Source of the DNA: Siphonodentalium dalli
Lineage: Eukaryota > Mollusca > Scaphopoda > Gadilida > Siphonodentaliidae
Assembly (NCBI GenBank): GCA_032622095.1
Contig: CP136067.1
Coordinates: forward strand, 192,224,052-192,288,051
Length of the DNA: 64,000 nucleotides
Reading direction: 5' to 3'
The translations under genes and the position numbers were made by a program. This document shows, one piece after another, positions 56,609 to 64,000 of this stretch (position 1 is its first letter; each line of letters begins with the position of its first letter). The notes beneath the pieces are model-generated. The model was not told the DNA's origin. It ran no database searches and saw only the letters and a list, made by a program, of their open reading frames with translations.

Positions 56609-59600
56609 CTGGAATGGAAATAAATCATCGTCACATGCATGTGGATTACCGCCCTGCATCTAATATGTACATTAAATCAGCGTCACATGTGGATTACCAC
56701 CCTGCATCTAATATGTACATTAAATCAGCGTCACATGTGGATTACCACCCTGCATCTAATATGTACATTAAATCAGCGTCACATGTGGATTACCACCCTG
56801 CATCTAATATGTACATTAAATCAGCGTCACATGTGGATTACCACCCTGCATCTAATATGTACATTAAATCAGCGTCACATGTGGATTACCACCCTGCATC
56901 TAATATGTACATTAAATCAGCGTCACATGTGGATTACCACCCTGCATCTAATATGTACATTAAATCAGCGTCACATGTGGATTACCGCCCTGCATCTAAT
57001 ATGTACATTAAATCAGCGTCACATGTGGATTACCACCCTGCATCTAATATGTACATTAAATCAGCGTCACATGTGGATTACCGCCCTGCATCTATTATGT
57101 ACATTAAATCAGCGTCACATGTGGATTACCACCCTGCATCTAATATGTACATTAAATCAGCGTCACATGTGGATTACCACTCTGCATCTAATATGTACAT
57201 TAAATCAGCGTCACATGTGGATTACCACCCTGCATCTAATATGTACATTAAATCAGCGTCACATGTGGATTACCACTCTGCACCTATAATATGAACTTTT
57301 AATTCTGGGAAAACCCTGTCCCAGTGCATTCTCTTATATATGCGAGTCTCTCATAGGGAGCCTCGCATATATAAGAGAATGTACTGGCTTACAAGATCAA
57401 GATAACTATTGTTAGGCCAATGCATTCTCATATATGTGGGAGACTCGCATATATAAGAGGATGAATTGGTACAGGGTTTTCGCATATATAAGAGAATGTA
57501 TTGACACGGGGCTTTCGCATATATAAGAGAATGCATTGGCACAGGGTTTTCGCAATATTTCAGGAAGCTTCAGTCATGTAAGGGTTAACACATCAACGTT
57601 CGATGCTGTTTCAAGTGCGTTAAAGTAGAAAGTGATTTTTGAAAATTGTTAATTTTCCAATCAAGCGACATTCAGCAAAATAGTTAGAAAACCATCCGGA
57701 TAATTAAATCACACAATGTTTTGCATTCACCATGTTCTCAATTCGTTTACATTTCAGCACGATCGGGTGAATAATGTATAGGAGCTACAACCTTCAGGGT
57801 ATTATATGAGGAGGGCGGCTTACTTTTATTTTATGTTGATTAAATGTTGGTTGGAAAGACTATTAGAGGGATGAAACACTCCAACCACAAACTCGATCCG
57901 ACCATGTAACTATATACTACGTCCCTATCTGTCGATCAAAGTAGAGGGATGAGAGACTCCAACCACAAACTATACTACGTCCCTGTCTGTCGACCAAAGT
58001 AGAGGGATGAGAGACTCCAACCACAAACTCGATCCGACAATGTAACTATATTACGTCCCTGTCTGTTGATAAGCTCTGAAGTGATTGGTCGAAAGTCAAG
58101 TCAGTCCAAATTTTGCAATAAGTATTGGCGATATGAGAACTCTTTGTAATGAGAAAGGAGGCGATACAATCATATATATATAACTACATTTACCTATAGA
58201 AAACGGAATGTGCTCGTCCATATTTCTTATCTTATTTTCCCCGTCGATGAATCTAGAAGGGTCAAATTTATCTGCATTCGGGAAGAGTTGTTCGTCGAAG
58301 AGCACAGAATATAGGTTCGGTAAAAGGTATGCGTCCGTTGGTATTTTGTAACCTTTGAATTCGAAATCTTCAGCTGCTCGATGGGGTAAACTGAGGGGCA
58401 ACAGAGTAGAAAGTCTGAGGGTTTCCAAGATGGCCGCCTCCATGTTGACCAATCTCGGCTTGTCTTCCATAGTCGGCAGCCGATCGGTCGGAATGTGCTC
58501 GTCTATTTCAGCTTGTATCTGTTGTTGTACATCCGGGTTCTGCATTATGTAAATGAGGAACCATCTTATTGTAGAGGAAGTTGTTTCAGTTCCCGTCACA
58601 AACAAGTCCCCGACCAATCTACGAAGCTCTTCAACTGAAAACAAAGTTAAACGGATATGTCTGATTGTATGGGGGACCACTTTGGTTTAATAACACGTTA
58701 AATTAAAATAAGTAGGTGTCACATAACATACAATATGTCAATTCCAAATTGATGGATACCATAGTCTTTTGCGCACCAAGCAGCATCTGTAATGTTGCGT
58801 GACATCAATAACATTGGAAAAAAATATACTCTAGAATTATTAAATTTGATGGGATTTCCTTCTTTTCCATTGGTCATGTCTCAGACTGTGTGTTATTTCA
58901 TTGGTCGTGCAAGCAACAGCTCATCTGCAATGCGGAATCCAGTCTCTTTAAAAAGCCTGTAACAATTACAAACACGGCGTAATGCTTGGTAATATTTAAA
59001 TTGTGCGACCGCGGAGGTCAAAGACAAGTTGACAATTTCTCAACGCATAGCGAAACACAACACATTGTGTACATACATATAAAAGTATTGACATATATTC
59101 ATAATTCATTATAGTCATCGAAATCTAGGAGACAATGTCTTCTATTTTTATAATCAACGATATGTATTACATATTGTTTGTTAGCATCCTGTTGTTTATA
59201 TAAATACTAATAAATACTATACGATTATCAGACACACATTTACTGCACTAGGCGAGCGCTCAGTGTTTAGAAACAATTTATGACGTCATCTTGGGAATGC
59301 CCCTATCGTCATATAAGTCAAATCTCATACATGTGGATAAGATTGACATTTTGATAAACAATTGTGTATGCTTAATGAATAACAAATGTAAATATAATCA
59401 TATAACCCATTTTCTAATTCAAGAGCACATCATGAAATTCAGATTTAGGATTCAGTTTAAATGTGCTGTAATTATGTTCAAATCTCTCCACATGGAAACA
59501 CCTGGTTATATCACGGACATGTTTCAGGTGAGATCGGGAGGAATAACTCGGTCCAACACCACCGGAGTCCACCTGAATACCATCGGCGGCAAACCAAACA

Positions 59601-61593
59601 ATAAGCATGGAAAGTTATGTTTCCAAGAAGTGTCCATCGCATTATGGAACAAACTGCCAATGAACACCAGGCGCTGAAAACATATCTGTTTCGTCAATGT
59701 TTTCAGTTGCTCAATTGACATTATTCACACTTATTTTCGATTCACTAATTTTTCATATATTCTAGATTCGTGATTTGTTACTTTTTAGCTGTGTACGTAG
59801 CTGTTTTTAGGTAGTATTTTAATTCTCCTAGACCTCTTTTAAATTCACATATCTTTTAGTATCCGGTTTGTCATTTTTATACGATAATGCGCACGCGTGG
59901 TTGATCCATGCAGATACACGCGTGATAATACAACCCACCCATGAACTGTTCAAACGAACGCACCCGATAAATAGTTCGGAAACTTCTGGTGACCTAATTT
60001 CATACCATACTAATACCAACTACAAAGGATACTGATATGTATTTCAAAGGATATTGACACGGCTCAGGAAACCAGTAGTTTGTGATGGTAGGAAGCGTAT
60101 GGGTGTGTTCCGGTCTCTCATGTGGCCTGAATCCATTGGGGACCATAATGGAAATAAATGTCTTAGGGCTGTTTTCTTATGCTATCCCCGATGGATTTTG
60201 GTCAACTGTTAGTGCCGGACAACTCCTTTACAGTCTCATATTCTATATAAACGCCATACGCATATTGAGCATTGGTCAACTGCGGTAGTGGTTATGTACC
60301 ACTTGGTACATCACATCCTTCCGCAGTTGACCATTGTCCAGTAATAAATCAAATAATTTGATATTTCTATATCTTTACAATTCGTGTTAATCTGTTACTT
60401 GTTACATGTATATCACATATATACCATGTATTCCTGTGTATTTGTATCTATACATGTAGGTTCTCCTACACCAATATGTGTCTTAAAGACCATTAAAACG
60501 TATCTTATCTTATCAGGATCAGACACGAGTTTTCCGACAGCCAGGAATTTATCGCCAAACATGCAATAGCTGTATTTGTAAGAGATTAGTGATGGTGGTC
60601 ATATGTAAGGGTTGGAGCACAAGAATTGTTCTTTACCAGAATCAATGGAGTCGAAGAAGAGATTTATTCTGGTAAAGAACTATTCGCGTGCTCTGACCGA
60701 CAGAGCAGAATTGGTCTCACATAATGCAATCAACTGGAAATGTGCCATTGAGCGTGTTTTGACCACGACGCACAATCCGTGCGCTGACCGCGATTGGACA
60801 AAATAGCCGGTTAGCCACGCCCAACAACGTGTTTAACATGAACTGATAGCCGTTGATTGCGAATAGATATGCCCGAAACAACACGGACTGGTCCCACTTT
60901 GAAGCGCCAGTGCGATTTGTCTGTTATGAGTTGTGTGTGCCTAACAATGGGATAATCATTGAACGATTCCTTCGCCAGCCTTGGGAATTGGTGTGCTTCA
61001 CCAAAAATTAGGAAACGATTGCAGCAATGGGATTGTGCTATAAAATAATTTAAAGATCATGCTTGATCATTACTTACTACAAAATTCAGTATCACCACTG
61101 TCTTCTGCACGCCTCCATTCATCTAAATATGCGTCAATGAAGTCATTGATGACTCCAGGTTTGAAGTCATTCCTGTGACGATCAATCTCTTCTTGAATAA
61201 AGTTAGTGTTATGTTTCAAATTATTTATTATTAGCTTTGCCTTGAAAGGGTCACCAGGAACATAGCGCAAAACAGGTCTCAGAAACAGGGTGTTAACGCC
61301 GCTGCTTGATGTGTTTTCGTCCATTCTGCGTAGGAAACCTTTGAACTTTTCGTCGTCGTATTCGAATCTGTGTCCGAATACTATGGAGCAGATCACATTA
61401 GAACTCGCGCTGTGTACCAAGCTCTTGGTGTCAAATGGCTTTCCCTTCTTTCTGTCTATCTCGTTCATGAACTTTCTTGATTCTTCTTGTATCTGTGTCT
61501 GAATCATGCTTTTACCCATTCCGAAATTTCTCAGATGATGAAAACAGAATCTTCTGTTGTGTTTCCACCTTGGACCAGATGCAAGCAACACGC
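56427..61593 (-). CDS. CYP2-type cytochrome P450, copy C, exons 2-4 (exon 1 outside window)
   Basis: Exons 2-4 (61,593-61,078; 58,634-58,194; 56,608-56,427) are open with correct splice sites and phases and hold every catalytic landmark visible in copies A and [32 protein letters not shown]. Exon 1 would lie above 64,000 if intron 1 is as long as in B without its insertion. This is the only one of the three copies with no visible disabling change, so it is the best candidate for a working gene. Near identity with B in exons and introns means one ~15-kb unit was duplicated recently. Substrate unknown. Confidence 0.87.
56634..57297. repeat. 48-bp minisatellite, ~13.6 units (intron 3 of copy C)
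   Basis: The same unit as in copy B with one unit more. The distance between exons 4 and 3 is exactly 48 bp longer here than in B. Plus-strand frames of 216-226 codons are artefacts of the period. Confidence 0.95.
57310..57550. mobile_element. Hairpin element, outer type iii, copy C
   Basis: Near-identical to 42,253-42,493, so carried along in the duplication. Confidence 0.8.
57866..58072. repeat. Three-unit tandem repeat in intron 3 of copy C
   Basis: Counterpart of 42,805-43,015, the same unit structure. Confidence 0.85.
58194..58634 (-). CDS. P450 copy C, exon 3
   Basis: 441 bp, same splice sites and protein sequence as copy B exon 3, with TGTETT, ETLR and PSRF. Confidence 0.93.
59286..59725 (+). 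pseudogene. CR1-like LINE 3' coding fragment in intron 2 of copy C
   Basis: Counterpart of 44,240-44,680 with only a few base differences ([11 protein letters not shown] for GGLPNNKQGKL). It was inserted before the B/C duplication. Confidence 0.72.
61078..61593 (-). CDS. P450 copy C, exon 2
   Basis: 516 bp, acceptor TTACACTCCAG and donor TGTA|GTAAGT; product identical to copy B exon 2. Confidence 0.93.
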
Positions 61594-61847
61594 CTGGAGT
61601 GTAAATGGATACATTTAGACACAATCAGATCATCGACACGTAATGGATAAAACTCGAAGCAGAGGGTATTCGGTAAAAGAATATACGAGGCGATTCTTGA
61701 CCGAATACCTGATGCTGAGAACAATATCTGACTTAAAACCCACACATCGAAATGTCATTTGAGCCAACTTTTTACAATTGGTCTGGCCCACATATCTGTT
61801 TTGATTACCTGAGTATGCGCCCACAGTTCAGCATGGGCAGTTATTGT

Positions 61848-63046
61848 TGTCCATGGCGAAAAGTAACACGTTTAAATTATTATTTAATTCGAATCCGGAC
61901 TCGCCACTTGAGGGACGTTTCCTCCGAACTTCGCCGCCGAGCTGTGGATTCGGCTAGTGTGAGCTGGATATTTCTATCCAATTTATTTGGTTATTTTTTC
62001 TTTCTTTATTTAAAGATACCCCATCCAATTCGACATCAAATAAGTTAAAATTCCATAAGACATTTATCAGTCAATAAAACATAAAAAAATAATGGCAATC
62101 GACGATGGTCCTAATATATATGCATCACCAATACAACACCACACAAAACATCCAAAATAATGTGATCAGAATGAGCACAAATAGCTTATTTAAAAAAAAA
62201 TGCTCTTCAATTTTCATCGTTGGTTGGCAATGAAGTAAAAACGCTCTTAATAAAATGAGATTTTTCGAATAGTCTGGCGACTAATTATTCAGACGTCGAA
62301 CGCACACAACGCACACAAGAAGCTTGCACAAATAGCTTACTGATTCTTTCGCATTGTTGTCTGGTGAGAATAAATAAGAATAGAAGTGTTATATAGTGTC
62401 TAATCGTATGGGGTTTCTTGCTAAATAGACACACACCACATATGGCTTGTACATTGGTTTTAAAGACTGGAAAACACAGTATACGAAACAAAATGCCGCT
62501 GTGAGACTCTGAACCACAGTACAAAGGCCACAACACGATACACCCACGGGACAACATTATTCTACAATATGGGCGCCTCCTATATTCCCTACTACATACA
62601 ACGTTTATTGGCAAGTAAAATGCTGGTTGCTAAAACGCACCACGGTAGTGAACTTGTGCGGGGAGACTTCAACCAACAACGCAAAGGCTGTATACGTCAG
62701 CGTTCATGGGTTAATCTCACGAGGTACCAAACATGAACTATGAACACAACACCCAGCATATATCCACATTGAACGGCGCATCAGCCTACCGAAGACACTC
62801 GATTCCGCAGATTAGAAACCGAAATACGCGCCATGTATGTATATGTAACAGCATGGAGGAATGTCGTGGGGTCTGTGTTTAGCATACACTCTTATACCCA
62901 TTGCGATAATTCAATAGGATAGCATTTATACGCACGTGACTGATATATAGACCAATGAGTCATACATTTGGCACACGAAATACATGTAACATCCTTGCTC
63001 TCTTATACGCTGCATTGCCGACCGCCCCAAAGACACTTGCAGAGAA
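61848..63046. repeat. Single copy of the 1.23-kb repeat in duplicon C
   Basis: 1,199 bp. A 29-bp deletion near 62,279 (CTGGCG|ACTAATTATTC) accounts for the shorter length. Flanks match the outer flanks of the B1/B2 pair, so this is either the state before the RT insertion or the product of recombination between the two repeats. Confidence 0.88.
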
Positions 63047-63800
63047 CAGCTATTTAGACCCACACAAAAAAAAAGAAGCAAGCGACACACGGACTAATTA
63101 ATACTGCGGAGCTTTGCAGACGTCGTACACAAGACAGGCATAATAACATAGATATTTTGTTCCTTTCCGTTACCAGTGTCCATGTTATCCAAGGAGACAC
63201 ATTTCTATGAATAGATTTCCTTGTGGTATTTGAATTTTGGACTTCACCTAAAACCGCAATAAGTTGGAAGATCCCGGTCCGCAGCCCAGACACCAGCAAT
63301 ATACAGCGTCCCGAGTTAGCAAATATTTAACACTGTTACATGATCATATAGGCTATTGTCATCTTGAAATTATATGGCGGTTTCCGATAGGCGTTGCACG
63401 TGTATGTTGTATATCAGATGCATGTGAAGTGTCCATAGCCCACAATGATCCACATCATCAACCGCCGACATCGCACAGAGATGTCTCCGCGCCTGTATTC
63501 AATGCGAACATGTTCCAAACGACTGACTCCACCATTTGCTCATAGTCGGAAAACTAATGCACGGATTACAATTTTAACATACACCTACTTAACTATTACA
63601 GCAATACCATGCAATCAGTCAATCAAAGCACACCACCACATTGCAGCGAACACATAGCGGCGCTTCATCCAGACACCGTCCAGTCATTAAAATACCATCA
63701 ACAGTTTCACTAGCTTGAATTCTATAAGTATCATCCTTTGACTTATAGTTTATACACAGGGACGTGGCTAGACGTGGCTCAGATCAGTACGACAATTTAA
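63047..63800. other. Intron 1 of copy C, no gene recognised
   Basis: Counterpart of 52,737-53,475 with a small duplication near 63,766 (GACGTGGCTAGACGTGGCTC). Confidence 0.55.
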
Positions 63801-64000
63801 CCCTTTACCCAACATAAGGGCCCTGTGCCAATGCATTCTCTTATATATGCGAGTCGACCATAGGTCGCCTCGCATATATAAGAGAATGCATTGGCTTAAC
63901 ACATTAAAAATTATAAAATTGTTAAAGAATGTAAGAAAAAATGGTAAAAAGTGTTAAAAAAAGATTTTTTTTTAGGCCAATGCATTCTCTTATATATGCG
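63801..64000. mobile_element. Hairpin element, outer type ii, cut by window end
   Basis: Left end AACCCTTTACCCAACATAAG, hairpin at 63,827-63,895 and the start of a second at 63,976. The second hairpin follows more closely than in the 53.5-kb copy, giving the simple form of this element. Confidence 0.82.

Overview
The window looks like AT-rich, repeat-dense, gene-poor DNA from an invertebrate animal. A lophotrochozoan, most likely a mollusc, is my inference. The support is a tandem cluster of CYP2-type cytochrome P450 genes with long introns, several non-LTR retrotransposon remnants, many small foldback/MITE-like elements and long minisatellites. No prokaryotic gene organisation, tRNA, rRNA or CRISPR array was seen.

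Layout. 1-3,640 is a compound trinucleotide satellite. 3,700-10,820 holds dispersed repeats, MITE-like elements with TTAAAGG ends, an 83-bp satellite (about 30 units), one orphan C-type-lectin-like exon (minus strand) and a 24-bp minisatellite. 10,820-25,700 is mostly non-coding: a degenerate minisatellite that flips orientation, a SINE-like repeat pair, a 1.86-kb element with terminal inverted repeats, and further dispersed repeats.

25,800-64,000 is a tandem array of three P450 genes, all on the minus strand, with a period near 15 kb. Each gene has four coding exons of 373, 516, 441 and 182 bp, all introns in phase 1, giving about 503 codons. Copy A has all four exons (39,535 down to 25,805) but carries an in-frame TGA at codon 58 of exon 1. 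Copy B (54,176 down to 41,418) has intact exons 2-4, but its exon 1 has lost the start codon and membrane anchor. Copy C (exons 2-4 at 61,593 down to 56,427) is intact as far as it can be seen; its exon 1 lies beyond the right edge. B and C are nearly identical over more than 10 kb, whereas A is older and has its own insertions.

The introns are crowded with mobile DNA. They contain CR1-like LINE fragments, a LINE C-terminal fragment, a decayed tyrosine-recombinase piece, a 48-bp minisatellite next to the exon 4 acceptor, and a family of elements built around a near-perfect ~68-bp hairpin that recurs about 15 times within at least three different outer terminal repeats. In intron 1 of copy B, a 708-codon reverse-transcriptase ORF sits between two ~1.23-kb direct repeats, while copy C carries only one copy of that repeat at the matching place. 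The hairpin family and the repeat-flanked RT insertion are the two most unusual features.
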